NCBI GenBank assembly: GCA_022843785.1
Contig: JALHMZ010000009.1
Coordinates: 96,931 to 160,930, forward strand
Origin: Nitrospira sp.
GTDB taxonomy: Bacteria > Nitrospirota > Nitrospiria > Nitrospirales > Nitrospiraceae
Length of the DNA stretch: 64,000 nt
Direction of reading: 5' to 3'
The position numbers and the translations under genes were made by a program. Within the stretch, counting starts at the first letter, position 1. The number at the start of each line of letters is the position of its first letter. Below, piece by piece: positions 47,048 through 57,109 of this stretch. Under the pieces are notes generated by a model. It saw nothing but the letters and a program-made list of their open reading frames with translations. It did not search any database and was not told the origin of the DNA.

Positions 47048-47251
47048 ATGAAACAGATCGACTTGATCCAGCATCTGGAGCGCCAGGGTGTTCAGCTCCT
47101 TCGTGAGGGTGGTCCTCATAGCGTCTATGTGAATCGCATTGCTGAGAAAACCCCTGGCCATCAGTCCTATTCTCCAATTGCTCAGTGTGGACGATTCTGC
47201 TCGATGCGCGTTTCAGATAATTCCGTCGCCACAGTTGGTCTTGTATTGTAG
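47048..47251 (+). pseudogene. degenerate HicA-like toxin remnant
   Basis: N-term MKQIDLIQHLERQGVQLLREGGPHSVYVN matches HicA style; C-term loses similarity. Confidence 0.5.
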
Positions 47252-47352
47252 AATGTCCTCGCTCTCAGGCGTGGCATCAATCGGAACTTTTGATGATACA
47301 TCGGCGACTATCGGGCTGCAGGCTTCCTATCCGTACAATAAGTCGTCAGTGG

Positions 47353-48330
47353 ATGAGCAGGGGAACCGTACTTATCCTTGCGATTGTTCTGCTCATTGGG
47401 CTGGCTTCTTCACCGGCATGGAGCGAGTCCCCTGCGCCTTCTGTTCACTGGGGCAGCGCGGCGTTTCCCGATCAATATACGACTGTCACCTCAGGACTCA
47501 CGCTCAACCGCTTCACGCCCATCGACGGTTTGGGGAATAAATACGATTCCACGGTGGGGAATACGCTGGGGTTCAACCTCATCACCCTGAGTTGGACCCA
47601 GCATTGGGGCGGAAAATTTGAGGGCTGGAGTACGAATCTCACGACCGGGGTCAGCCCGACGGGTGATGAGCCCAGTCAATTTTTCCAGAACGAAGTCATT
47701 CACCAACTGAGGCAGTTGCCGGCGGTTCCCACCGTGGCTCCCCGTAAGGAGACCGATGTGATGATCGACGGGTCTCTGACCAGATGGTTTTCCTTGGATG
47801 GCCCAAAAGTTGTGTTCGTAGGCGGTGGATTCTCCGTCGGGACGATTTATCAACAGGGGTTTCTCCGGGCAGGTATCAGGCGATTGCAGATTTCACCGAC
47901 CTTCTATTCTGGAAGCTGGGGGGAGGTGAGTGTTCGGGCGTCTACCTTGGGACGGATCAGTTATCAGGACAACGGGGCCGTCCTTCATGCGGTGAGGCAG
48001 ACGGCAGGACTCGTGCAGCCCGCGATCGCATTCGGTCAGTACCGTACGAATAGCAAGGGCGAAACGATCCCCACGTGGGAAGTGGAGTTTGCTGTCATGT
48101 GGGACTCGGGGATCTTCGTCAATACATCGGGGCAGAGCCAGAAAATGTTCGCCTGGTCGCTGGCCTTATCCGGCGGACCGCTGCGGTTTGAAACGTGGAA
48201 CGATAGTATGGGCAAGCTTGCGGAGCGTGACTACGGTCCGACGTACGGCGTGAGCCTCACTCTGGATCTGTTGCGGTCCTGGAATCAGATTGCGTGCATG
48301 ACGGGGAACCCACAGTGGATGCCACTATGA
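47353..48330 (+). CDS. exported hypothetical protein, possibly outer-membrane
   Basis: Signal peptide MSRGTVLILAIVLLIGLASSPAWSE; beta-rich sequence. Confidence 0.6.
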   Translation: MSRGTVLILAIVLLIGLASSPAWSESPAPSVHWGSAAFPDQYTTVTSGLTLNRFTPIDGLGNKYDSTVGNTLGFNLITLSWTQHWGGKFEGWSTNLTTGVSPTGDEPSQFFQNEVIHQLRQLPAVPTVAPRKETDVMIDGSLTRWFSLDGPKVVFVGGGFSVGTIYQQGFLRAGIRRLQISPTFYSGSWGEVSVRASTLGRISYQDNGAVLHAVRQTAGLVQPAIAFGQYRTNSKGETIPTWEVEFAVMWDSGIFVNTSGQSQKMFAWSLALSGGPLRFETWNDSMGKLAERDYGPTYGVSLTLDLLRSWNQIACMTGNPQWMPL

Positions 48331-48339
48331 CGGACATCG

Positions 48340-48798
48340 CTACCTGGTCAGCACCAAAAAAGCTTTGGAGCGGGCATTCCCGCCGCCGGCAACGATGTCG
48401 ATGAATGACATGCCTGGATTAAGATCGGGAACAGTCGCTTCAATCGTCGTCTCGTTCACGAACGTATACTCAATTTTTGCAGGGCCTGCGGCGCTGAATG
48501 CGACGCCGTGAAAACATTCCTTCGTGCCGAAGTTTTCCCCTTTGATCATGACTTTCTGGCCCGGCTTGGCCTCGTCCGGTTCCACGCTCAAGATTTTTGG
48601 ACGCTTGTTGCGATCGCAGACAGGATCTTTCTCGATCACCGACTGGTCCGACCCCTGGATCGATTCCATTTCATAGAGCGTGAAGCCGGCGCCGTCGACG
48701 ATGGCGCCGGCTTCGGCATGCAGCGATGGCGTAACGCATGGCATCAGCATGAGCGAGCAGGTGATGACCATGCATGATGACAGTCGATGGGGATGCAT
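48340..48798 (-). CDS. exported IPT/TIG-like domain protein
   Basis: 'PKILSVEPDEAKPGQKVMIKGENFG' is a TIG-type motif. Confidence 0.65.
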   Translation of the reverse strand: MHPHRLSSCMVITCSLMLMPCVTPSLHAEAGAIVDGAGFTLYEMESIQGSDQSVIEKDPVCDRNKRPKILSVEPDEAKPGQKVMIKGENFGTKECFHGVAFSAAGPAKIEYTFVNETTIEATVPDLNPGMSFIDIVAGGGNARSKAFLVLTR

Positions 48799-48820
48799 GA
48801 GGACCTCCTTTGAAAGAAGG

Positions 48821-49648
48821 CTACTGGCTTGGCATCGGGACATAGGTTTCTCCGATAATCGATTGGCCTGGGGCCGACAAGGCAAATCGCGCAAAGGCAT
48901 CAACCATGGGAGCAGATCCCTTCTTCGCGAGCAGCAACAGCGGGCGGCGAAGGCTGTAACGGCCGTCTCTGACGGTCGGACCCTCAGGCTCCACTTTGTC
49001 CACCGGCAGCAAACGGACGGCCACGCCGCCCGTAACCGCGGATAGGCCGGTGCTCAATGAAATATAGGTTGCTGCCGAGAGCGGTGGAATCGTCCCGACC
49101 ACTGTTTTCAGAACGTCCTCATCAGGACCGATCGTCTTGGCGGCCGTGGACATTTTCCCGGTCATGCCCAATTGAGACTCGAAGGCGTCGCGGATATTTT
49201 GAGAGCGAGGGCGGTCGATCAGGACAATCTTGGTTTCGGGCCCGCCCAATTCAGCCCAGTCGTGTACCTTACCGGTAAATACATCAGCCACTTGCTGCTT
49301 GGTGACATCCTTAGTGAAGTTGGACAGATGCACCAAAATCCCGATGCCGTCCCATCCGATTTGTGTGGCGGCCAGCGGCGGGTGCTCGACGCCTGTCACA
49401 GCGATGTGAGCCTGGCCTGCCTGGACTAGCTCGAGCGGTTTGGAATGGTCGTCCCAGAGCAGGTCCACGTAGGCGCGTGGATTCGCTTTTTCGAAGGCGC
49501 GCGCCAGGGCTTCCATGGTGGCTTGCTCAGGCCCGTTTCCGGCGATGATCAGATTGCCTGCAATCTCGGAGGCGTTACCGGGGCTTGTCAGGAACAGGCC
49601 GACGAGAATCAGCAGTACCGTAAGTCGGTGGGAGGTGCGCATAGCCAT
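48821..49648 (-). CDS. PstS-like phosphate ABC transporter substrate-binding protein
   Basis: 'GNLIIAGNGPEQATMEALARAFEKANPRAYVDLLWDDHSKPLELVQAGQAHIAVTG'. Confidence 0.75.
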   Translation of the reverse strand: MAMRTSHRLTVLLILVGLFLTSPGNASEIAGNLIIAGNGPEQATMEALARAFEKANPRAYVDLLWDDHSKPLELVQAGQAHIAVTGVEHPPLAATQIGWDGIGILVHLSNFTKDVTKQQVADVFTGKVHDWAELGGPETKIVLIDRPRSQNIRDAFESQLGMTGKMSTAAKTIGPDEDVLKTVVGTIPPLSAATYISLSTGLSAVTGGVAVRLLPVDKVEPEGPTVRDGRYSLRRPLLLLAKKGSAPMVDAFARFALSAPGQSIIGETYVPMPSQ

Positions 49649-49712
49649 TCCGGACGACGGAGGAGGCAGGCAGGAATGGGCAGTGCGGTCGGGTAACGGA
49701 GACAACTGCATG

Positions 49713-50033
49713 TTATCGCTCAGAACCTGAGTCTGTTCCCGCGGAAGTGTTTGAATCGAAGGAGGTGTTTGGCGGCGGCACATTCCGTTTCGCGTTCAAC
49801 GGCGGCAGTTTGGCGAATCGTTCCATTCGTTCATTATTCATGGCGGCGGCTTTGATCTCCGCAAATCCCGGTTTATGATCACCGACGACTTTGGACGAAA
49901 AGGAAGAGAGGAGTCTGGTGGCCTGCCGGGCATGACACGAAGGGCATTCCGTGTCTTCGATCCGGTCATGAATGGACTGGGCCGCTTCAAATTGCGAGGA
50001 ACAGGCTTCGCAGCGATATTCATAGAGAGGCAT
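49713..50033 (-). CDS. FmdB-family zinc-ribbon protein
   Basis: MPLYEYRCEACSSQFEAAQSIHDR...CPSCHA. Confidence 0.9.
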   Translation of the reverse strand: MPLYEYRCEACSSQFEAAQSIHDRIEDTECPSCHARQATRLLSSFSSKVVGDHKPGFAEIKAAAMNNERMERFAKLPPLNAKRNVPPPNTSFDSNTSAGTDSGSER

Positions 50034-50168
50034 GTGTTTTCCCGTTCGATATCGGACGCACGGTATCTCCCTGCAGGTCGTCGATGAACACCCTTGACCG
50101 GCCCGCAAGGTTGCGTTTATTGTAGCACAGTTGTATGTGTTCACTACCAGCATGACAGGAGGATTCCG

Positions 50169-50345
50169 ATGGCAGTGCTACTCCGGCGATTCAAAGGCAA
50201 CAACGGGATGATGCAAGAAGAACGAATTGATGACGACGATCGGATCGAGCGCTATATGCGGCTTTTCGAGAAGGACGATGTCAAAAAGTTACAGACCGGC
50301 GTCAAAGTGTTCATCGAAAAGGACGAGTGGCAGCTCCTTCCGTAA
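50169..50345 (+). CDS. small hypothetical protein
   Basis: 58-aa ORF MAVLLRRFKGNNGMMQEERIDDDDRIERYMRLFEKDDV. Confidence 0.5.
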   Translation: MAVLLRRFKGNNGMMQEERIDDDDRIERYMRLFEKDDVKKLQTGVKVFIEKDEWQLLP

Positions 50346-50348
50346 AGA

Positions 50349-50418
50349 CGTGAGGGGTCAGGAGTTAGGGGTAAGGGGTCGCCTGCTGACAGGCGCTCCT
50401 TACCCCATACGCCTCACG
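50349..50418. repeat. large imperfect palindrome, terminator- or REP-like
   Basis: CGTGAGG..GGGGTAAGG..CCTGctgaCAGG..CCTTACCCC..CCTCACG. Confidence 0.6.
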
Positions 50419-50426
50419 GATTCCGC

Positions 50427-50630
50427 ATGACCTACTGGGTTCATATCGCGCGCTCAATTGACCGGGTGACGTTGCACCGTGATCGGTGCTCTGAGGTGCC
50501 GTCAAATTCGTCCTCCAGTGATTTTTGGGAAGGCGGCTGGTTCGACTATCCGGACAAGGACCGGGCGTCTCGCGCGATGGAACAGGCAGGGGCAAACGAG
50601 CAGCGGCGGTGCCCGCTGTGCAAGCCTTAG
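50427..50630 (+). CDS. small hypothetical protein
   Basis: 67-aa ORF ending CPLCKP. Confidence 0.4.
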   Translation: MTYWVHIARSIDRVTLHRDRCSEVPSNSSSSDFWEGGWFDYPDKDRASRAMEQAGANEQRRCPLCKP

Positions 50631-50699
50631 CCGTATCAGGCGCTGAGGCAGGTCATCTGATGTGTTTCTCAGCACTCACTCCTCAGCACTGTTTATTCT

Positions 50700-51569
50700 A
50701 TGCCACGCCTTGCGCTACTTCTGACGACCCTGATCTGGGGCGCCACGTTTCCCGCTACCAAGGCGGCGCTTGAGCAAATCCCTCCACTCTCCTTCACATT
50801 TTTGAGATTTTTGTTGGGCGCCGTCCTCGTCGGGATCTGGTTTCTGCTGATGAGGCGGCCGCTTGTCCGCGGTCGCGAGGTGCTGGTTGCCAGCGCGGTG
50901 ACCACGGTGTTTCTCTTTCTCGGCTACACGCTTCAAACCGTCGGTCTTCAGTACACCAGCGCATCGAATTCCGCTTTTCTGACGGCGTTGTATGTGATTT
51001 TTGTGCCGTTGATTCTCAGACGATTCGATGGTCGTTCGCTGCTTGCGACGGCGATCGCCGTGATTGGGCTGTGGTTGCTGGTCAAGCCCAGCGCAGGCAT
51101 GAACATCGGCGATCTCTTGACGCTGGGGTGCGCCGCGGCGTTTGCAGGACACATTGTGTGCCTGGAACGGTTCACCCGCGCGTTCGATGCGCCGTCCCTG
51201 TTGGCCTGGCAGATGGCCGCCATGACGCTGCTCTTCGTTCCGATCACCTGGTGGGAGCAGGCACCGGCGAGCGCGTTTGCGCCGACCGCGGTGTTGCTGA
51301 TCGGGCTGCTTATCACCGGTGTATTAGCCACCGGCGCCTTTGCGGTGCAGATGTGGGTGCAACAGGTGGTGCCGGCTCAACAAGTGGCGCTGGTCTTTGC
51401 TTCAGAGCCGGCCTATGCCGCCTGGCTCTCGTGGTATTTTTTGGGGGAAACGCTGGATCTCCAAGGGTGGATCGGCAGCGCGCTGATTTTATCGGCGGTG
51501 ATCATTGGAGCGCTTGAAGGCCGGACACAGGTCCCACCGCCTTCATCCGGAGCCGTTCAGCCAGCCTGA
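50700..51569 (+). CDS. EamA/DMT-family transporter
   Basis: Ten-TM pattern; 'LLLTTLIWGATFPATKAALEQIPPLSFTFLRF', 'SEPAYAAWLSWYFLGETL'. Confidence 0.9.
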   Translation: MPRLALLLTTLIWGATFPATKAALEQIPPLSFTFLRFLLGAVLVGIWFLLMRRPLVRGREVLVASAVTTVFLFLGYTLQTVGLQYTSASNSAFLTALYVIFVPLILRRFDGRSLLATAIAVIGLWLLVKPSAGMNIGDLLTLGCAAAFAGHIVCLERFTRAFDAPSLLAWQMAAMTLLFVPITWWEQAPASAFAPTAVLLIGLLITGVLATGAFAVQMWVQQVVPAQQVALVFASEPAYAAWLSWYFLGETLDLQGWIGSALILSAVIIGALEGRTQVPPPSSGAVQPA

Positions 51570-51684
51570 CATAAGCCGGTGAAGAAGGTTAACAGTGATA
51601 GGATAAAAACCTGAAGGGGAGGAGCGGTCCAATTCTTCGCTCAACCGTAATCGGAGTCTCAGTCTTCCCGATGCAAGGAGTACC

Positions 51685-52155
51685 ATGGCGCAAAAGTTTG
51701 GAAACGGTCGCTGGGTCCATGAAGGGTTTCTGGATAATCGAGTTGAAGGGACCGTCGTCGGTCGCATCGTCTTTGCCGCGATCGGACCGGTGGATTTTTA
51801 TCTGCGAGGCAATTTCAAGACAGATATCGCGGGTGAGGTGATCCGGTTTCGCAATAGTCGGTTTGAAGACGAGGACATGGCTGCACAGGTGATCGGTGAT
51901 ATGGAGAATCCGCAGGTCGGGACGGTCAATTTGATCTCCTTCGATCCACATCCGAATCTCACGCCGCATCCCTATGTGGAATGGTTCTCACTGAGAAACA
52001 ATCACTATCGGTTTGAGCTTAATCCCGGCGAAGCCTGGATTGTGCCGGCGGCTGAGCGTGAAGAGATCGATGGGGAAAGCCGGAGGATACGTGACCGATC
52101 GGCCGTTCAGTCGTCTGAACGGCCGGCGGCCAATGATGAAACCGAGTGGGTGTAA
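51685..52155 (+). CDS. conserved hypothetical protein
   Basis: 156-aa ORF with plausible start and coding character. Confidence 0.55.
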   Translation: MAQKFGNGRWVHEGFLDNRVEGTVVGRIVFAAIGPVDFYLRGNFKTDIAGEVIRFRNSRFEDEDMAAQVIGDMENPQVGTVNLISFDPHPNLTPHPYVEWFSLRNNHYRFELNPGEAWIVPAAEREEIDGESRRIRDRSAVQSSERPAANDETEWV

Positions 52156-52163
52156 CTGAGTGT

Positions 52164-53204
52164 TTAGGCCGGGATTTCTTCCGTCTGGGCCGGAACCGGA
52201 ATCTTGATCTCAAGCGGCCGCTTAAGAGCGCCGAGATCCGTATCTTGCTTGCTCTTGCCGTCTCGCACATACTCAGGCACATCCCGAATATCCCAGATGA
52301 GTCCCAGCCGCTCCAGCAGCTTCAGGCCATAGTAGGTCATGTCGATTTCCCACCAATAGAATCCCTGTCTGGTAGAGGCGGGGTAGTAGTGGTGATTGTT
52401 GTGCCAGCCTTCCCCCATGGTGATGAGGGCGAGGAAGAAATTGTTGCGGCTGTCGTCACCGGTCACATAGCGCTGCGATCCATACACATGCGACAGCGAA
52501 TTGATCGTGAACGTGCCGTGAGCCAGTGCGACGGTCGAGATGAAAAATCCCCAAATCAGCATCTGGGGTCCGTTGGTGCCGAGGTCGGGAGCTTTGGCTT
52601 CCAGCAACATGCCTAACCCGAACATGGCGAATCCGGTGAGGATCGGAATGAGGACGTCGAAACGATCGAGAAACCGCAGCTCCGGAAACTTTAAGAAATC
52701 GGTGATGCCCTTGAACCGCGGCGCGTAGTGCGTTTGCGACATAATCCAGCCCATGTGCGACCAGAGAAATCCTCCCTGGCGCGGGGAGTGCACGTCGTCC
52801 GGCGTATCGGAGGCGATGTGGTGATGGCGATGATGGCTGGCCCACCAGATGGGGCCGCGTTGCGCGCACATGCCGCCGAAGATTGCAAAGGCAAACTGGA
52901 CGGTACGGGAGGTCTTGAACGTGCGGTGCGAAAAATACCGGTGGTACCAACCGGTGATGACGAACATTCGGGCAAAATAAAACGCGACGGCCACGGCAAG
53001 AGCGGTCCAGCTCCATCCCACCCAAAAGACCCCCAAGCACATGAGATGGACGGCGATGAAGGGAATGCTGCGGATCCAGTCCACCTTGGGTGGGCCGTCC
53101 AATTTCATTTTCTCCAGGCCCGCCCACGCATCAAACCAGCGGAGGAGCGCGTAGAAACGGTCTTGGCCGGGGGTCGACGGGGGCATATACTGCATGACAG
53201 ACAT
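52164..53204 (-). CDS. acyl-CoA / fatty acid desaturase
   Basis: His boxes HRYFSH, HRHHH and GWHNNHHYYP. Confidence 0.93.
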   Translation of the reverse strand: MSVMQYMPPSTPGQDRFYALLRWFDAWAGLEKMKLDGPPKVDWIRSIPFIAVHLMCLGVFWVGWSWTALAVAVAFYFARMFVITGWYHRYFSHRTFKTSRTVQFAFAIFGGMCAQRGPIWWASHHRHHHIASDTPDDVHSPRQGGFLWSHMGWIMSQTHYAPRFKGITDFLKFPELRFLDRFDVLIPILTGFAMFGLGMLLEAKAPDLGTNGPQMLIWGFFISTVALAHGTFTINSLSHVYGSQRYVTGDDSRNNFFLALITMGEGWHNNHHYYPASTRQGFYWWEIDMTYYGLKLLERLGLIWDIRDVPEYVRDGKSKQDTDLGALKRPLEIKIPVPAQTEEIPA

Positions 53205-53542
53205 TCAATTACCTCCAGGGTCAGAGACCGACGATCCAGTGCACAAGGGAATAACGCGCCGGTGTCTCGATGAATAGTCTCGCGGCGCTTGTTTGGTGAA
53301 GAAGAAGGAAGGCCGCAGAGGAGGACTCACTGCACCGGAATGCGATGCATGGTCCAGCCATATGATAGAAGCGCATTATACACATAATGCAGAGGAAAGT
53401 GAAACCGGCTTCTCCCGCATGATCCGGAGCCCAGCATCATTCTACCGGAATAGGCAGGGCTGTCTATCATTTGTCCGAGTTTGCCATGTGCCAAGACGGC
53501 CGGCCACTCAAAATTTGACAGTCTTGCCTGCGCGTCTCTAGA

Positions 53543-54580
53543 ATGCCGTTCATGATGAACGACCGTTTTCTCAGAGCCTGCCGGCGTGAGCCGGTTGACT
53601 GTACACCGGTGTGGTTCATGCGCCAAGCCGGGCGCTATATGGCTGAATATCGGACGTTGCGCGCCAAGCATGCGATTCTTGAAATGTGCAAGACGCCCGA
53701 GTTGGCGGCCCAGGTCACGCTCCAGCCGATCGACCGGTTTCCGTTGGATGCCGCCATTATTTTTGCCGACATTCTCCTCCCGTTAGAGCCCATGGGGATC
53801 AATCTGGAATTTGCCCAGGGTGAAGGTCCGGTGATTCATAATCCGGTCCGCGATCGTGCGGCGGTCGAACGGCTCAAGGTGGTGGATGGCGATGAGTTGG
53901 AATATGTTGCCGAAGCGATCAGGCAGGCCCGGCGCGCACTCAATGGGCGAGTGCCTTTGATCGGGTTTGCCGGCGCGCCGTTCACGCTGGCCAGCTATGC
54001 GATCGAGGGCGGCGGGTCGCGCAACTATTTGCACACGAAACAGATGATGTACGGAGACCCGACTGCGTGGCATGCGCTGATGGACAAGTTCGCACGGGTT
54101 ATCACCAGCTATCTCAAGCGACAAATCAAGGCAGGGGCGCAGGCGATTCAACTCTTTGACAGCTGGGTCGGTTGTCTCTCGGCAGGGGACTATGCGGAAT
54201 ATGTGAAGCCGCATGTGCAGAAGATTTTTGACGCACTCAAGCATGACGGTGTGCCGCTGATTCATTTCGGTACCGGCACGACGGCGATTCTCGGACAGAT
54301 GCGAGAAGCAGGGGGCGACGTGATCGGCATCGACTGGCGGGTTCATCTTGATGAAGCCTGGGCGATGGTCGGACACGATCGCGCTGTGCAGGGGAACCTG
54401 GACCCGCTCGTTTTATTTGCGCCGCTGCACGAGATTGAACGCCGGGTCGAGGATATTTTACGGCGCGCCGGCGGGCGCGCGGGCCATATCTTCAATCTTG
54501 GACACGGAATCCTGCCGACAACGCCGGTCGATCACGTTGCCGCGACGATCGATATGGTGCATAAGCTCAGCCAGCGATAG
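53543..54580 (+). CDS. hemE: uroporphyrinogen decarboxylase
   Basis: 'PVWFMRQAGRYMAEYR', 'FAGAPFTLASYAIEGG', 'NLGHGILPTTP'. Confidence 0.97.
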   Translation: MPFMMNDRFLRACRREPVDCTPVWFMRQAGRYMAEYRTLRAKHAILEMCKTPELAAQVTLQPIDRFPLDAAIIFADILLPLEPMGINLEFAQGEGPVIHNPVRDRAAVERLKVVDGDELEYVAEAIRQARRALNGRVPLIGFAGAPFTLASYAIEGGGSRNYLHTKQMMYGDPTAWHALMDKFARVITSYLKRQIKAGAQAIQLFDSWVGCLSAGDYAEYVKPHVQKIFDALKHDGVPLIHFGTGTTAILGQMREAGGDVIGIDWRVHLDEAWAMVGHDRAVQGNLDPLVLFAPLHEIERRVEDILRRAGGRAGHIFNLGHGILPTTPVDHVAATIDMVHKLSQR

Positions 54581-54680
54581 ACCAAGAGCTTATGGCGAAT
54601 GGCGTATGGCTAATGGTAGGAGGTACGTTCGCTCAGCCTCGCTCTTTGTCGTGCCATAGGCTACATGCTCCGATCTACCC

Positions 54681-55631
54681 ATGTCTGAATTAAAGCGTCC
54701 CACCGCAATTCTGCTGATGGCCATGGGTGGCCCGGATTGTTTGGAGAACGTCGAGCCTTTTCTGCTTGATGTGCGCGGAGGCCGACCGACGCCGCCTGAA
54801 CTCGTGGCGGAGATTCGGGAGCGGTACCGTGCGACCGGCGGGAAGTCGCCGGCTGTCGGCATCACTCAGAGCATGGCGAGGACGTTGGAACGGCGGCTGA
54901 ACGAGTCCGGAGCCGATCGATACCGTGTCTACGTCGGGTTGCGGCATTGGCATCCGTTTATCAAGGAGACCTATGCCGAATTGCTGAAGGTAGACCCGGA
55001 CCATGTGATCGGTCTGTGCATGGCGCCGCAGCAGTCTTCGCTGAGCACCGGCGCCTACCGGAAAAAAGTTGAAGAGGCGCGCGAGGCTTTTCAGAGCGCA
55101 GTCCCGGTCAGTTATGTCGGCAGTTGGCATACCCATCCCGGACTGATTGCGGGGATTGTCGAGCGTATCGAACAGGCGCTGTTGAAATTTCCGGCCGAAG
55201 TGCGGGCCTCTGTGCCGGTGTTGTTTACGGCGCACAGTTTGCCGGAACGAATTGTGGCGATGAAAGATCCCTATCCCGAAGAAGTGAAAGGCACCGTCGA
55301 AGCCGTGACGGCGTTATTGGGACAGCAGCCGACGACGTTCGCGTATCAGAGCCAAGGGCGGTCGAGTGAGCCGTGGCTCGGCCCGACTGTGGAGTCAAAG
55401 CTGGATGCATTGGGTCTGGAAGGGCACCGGCATGTGCTTGTCGCGCCGATCGGATTTATCTGCGACCATGTGGAGACACTCTTCGATATCGATATCGAAT
55501 TAAAGCAGCGGGCTGCCGCGCAAGGGATGCAGCTTGAACGGATGGCCATGCTGAACGACCAGCCGGCCTTGGTCGACACTCTGCTGGATATCGTGGCTGC
55601 GCACGAATCATCCCTCTGTCTTCAGTCGTGA
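54681..55631 (+). CDS. hemH: ferrochelatase
   Basis: 'ILLMAMGGPDCLENVEPFL', 'VLFTAHSLPERIV', 'QSQGRSSEPWLGPTVE'. Confidence 0.95.
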   Translation: MSELKRPTAILLMAMGGPDCLENVEPFLLDVRGGRPTPPELVAEIRERYRATGGKSPAVGITQSMARTLERRLNESGADRYRVYVGLRHWHPFIKETYAELLKVDPDHVIGLCMAPQQSSLSTGAYRKKVEEAREAFQSAVPVSYVGSWHTHPGLIAGIVERIEQALLKFPAEVRASVPVLFTAHSLPERIVAMKDPYPEEVKGTVEAVTALLGQQPTTFAYQSQGRSSEPWLGPTVESKLDALGLEGHRHVLVAPIGFICDHVETLFDIDIELKQRAAAQGMQLERMAMLNDQPALVDTLLDIVAAHESSLCLQS

Positions 55632-57079
55632 ATCAACCTCGTACAGTGGTCATTGTCGGCGGCGGAATTTCCGGCCTTGCCACCGCGTTTGCCTTGCAGG
55701 AGCAGGCGGCGGCAAGCGGCCTGCCCATCCGCTGCACCGTCCTTGAATTCGGATCGACATGGGGCGGAAAGATCGTGACCCACCGGGTCGGCGATCTGGT
55801 CACCGAGGCCGGGCCCGATTCCTTCCTCTCCCAGAAACCAGCCGGTCTTGGGCTTTGTGAGAAGCTGGGGCTGAGCGAACAGCTGATCAATACCAATGTC
55901 ACAGGTAAAAAGGCATTTGTATTGCGTGGCGGGCAGCTTCACGAACTGCCTGAAGGATTGGTTTCATTTGTGCCGAAGGAATTGGGGCCGTTTCTCCGCA
56001 GCGGGCTGCTGAGTTGGACAGGCCTGGCGCGTATGGGCTGCGATGTCCTTCTGCCGCGGGGTTCCTCAGAGGGCGATGAGTCGTTGGCCTCTTTTTTCAG
56101 GAGGCGGTTCGGGGCGCAAGTGTTTGAACGCGTGCTGGAGCCTCTCATGGCGGGGATCTACGCCGGCGATGCCGAGCAGATGAGTGTGAAAGCCACATTT
56201 CCCAGATTTGTTGAGCTCGAACAAGAGCATGGCAGCATCATCCGCGGGATGATGGCTGTCAAAAAGCAAGCGGCATCCATGCCGCCGAGCGGTTCATCGC
56301 GCACCATGTTCGTCAGCCTGAAAAACGGACTGAGTGATCTGGTGGAGGCGTTGACGGCGCGATTGGCTCAGCAGGGCACAGAGCTTCGGTTGGGGGGGCG
56401 AGTCGATGCCATGCGAGTACGGTCGCACCAACCGGGTCGCTGGATGTACGACCTGATTCTACAGGACGGATCGGCGCTCTCTGCAGAAAGTCTGGTGCTT
56501 GCGACGCCCGCCTATGTCTCGGCGGAGCTATTGCGGCCGTTGACGCCGATTGCAGGCGGGTTGCTGGAGACCATTCCCTATGCCTCGACGGCTACGATTG
56601 CGATGGCCTATCCGGCCAACCAGGTGGCGGGCGCTGTTGAGGGATTTGGGTTTATCGTTCCTCGAACAGAGGGACGTGATTTGATTGCGGCGACATGGAC
56701 CTCCCTCAAGTGGCCGCATCGCGCTCCGTCGGATCGCCTGTTGGTTCGCTGTTATGTCGGCGGGGTGGGGAGGGAAGCCATTCTTCAGTCGGACGACGAT
56801 GAGTTGATTGCTCGAGTTCGTGCGGAACTCTCAACGCTGTGTGGAATCACGGCGGAACCGAGTTACGTCGAAGTGAATCGCTGGTGGAAGGCGATGCCGC
56901 AATACACGCTGGGGCATCTGAGCCGTCTGGTACAAATCGACGCGGCCCTCAGCCGATATCCCGGCTTGGTCCTGACCGGCGCGGGCTATCGAGGCGTGGG
57001 GATTCCTGATTGTATTCGCGACGGCGCGGTTGCTGCCGGAAAGGTCATGAGCTATCTCACGGGTCAGCCGGCTCATTGA
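55628..57079 (+). CDS. hemY: oxygen-dependent protoporphyrinogen oxidase (HemG/HemY type)
   Basis: FAD motif VVIVGGGISGLATAFAL; 'GPDSFLSQKP'; in cluster with hemE and hemH. Confidence 0.93.
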   Translation: MNQPRTVVIVGGGISGLATAFALQEQAAASGLPIRCTVLEFGSTWGGKIVTHRVGDLVTEAGPDSFLSQKPAGLGLCEKLGLSEQLINTNVTGKKAFVLRGGQLHELPEGLVSFVPKELGPFLRSGLLSWTGLARMGCDVLLPRGSSEGDESLASFFRRRFGAQVFERVLEPLMAGIYAGDAEQMSVKATFPRFVELEQEHGSIIRGMMAVKKQAASMPPSGSSRTMFVSLKNGLSDLVEALTARLAQQGTELRLGGRVDAMRVRSHQPGRWMYDLILQDGSALSAESLVLATPAYVSAELLRPLTPIAGGLLETIPYASTATIAMAYPANQVAGAVEGFGFIVPRTEGRDLIAATWTSLKWPHRAPSDRLLVRCYVGGVGREAILQSDDDELIARVRAELSTLCGITAEPSYVEVNRWWKAMPQYTLGHLSRLVQIDAALSRYPGLVLTGAGYRGVGIPDCIRDGAVAAGKVMSYLTGQPAH

Positions 57080-57109
57080 GGTGTTGCGCAGTGTGCTGCG
57101 CGGAGCAAC

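Noticed and set aside
54581-54680. Weak palindrome between hemE and hemH (ATGGC-rich words)
   Set aside because: Only short imperfect complementarity (TATGGC...GCCATA); insufficient to call a repeat family without genome context
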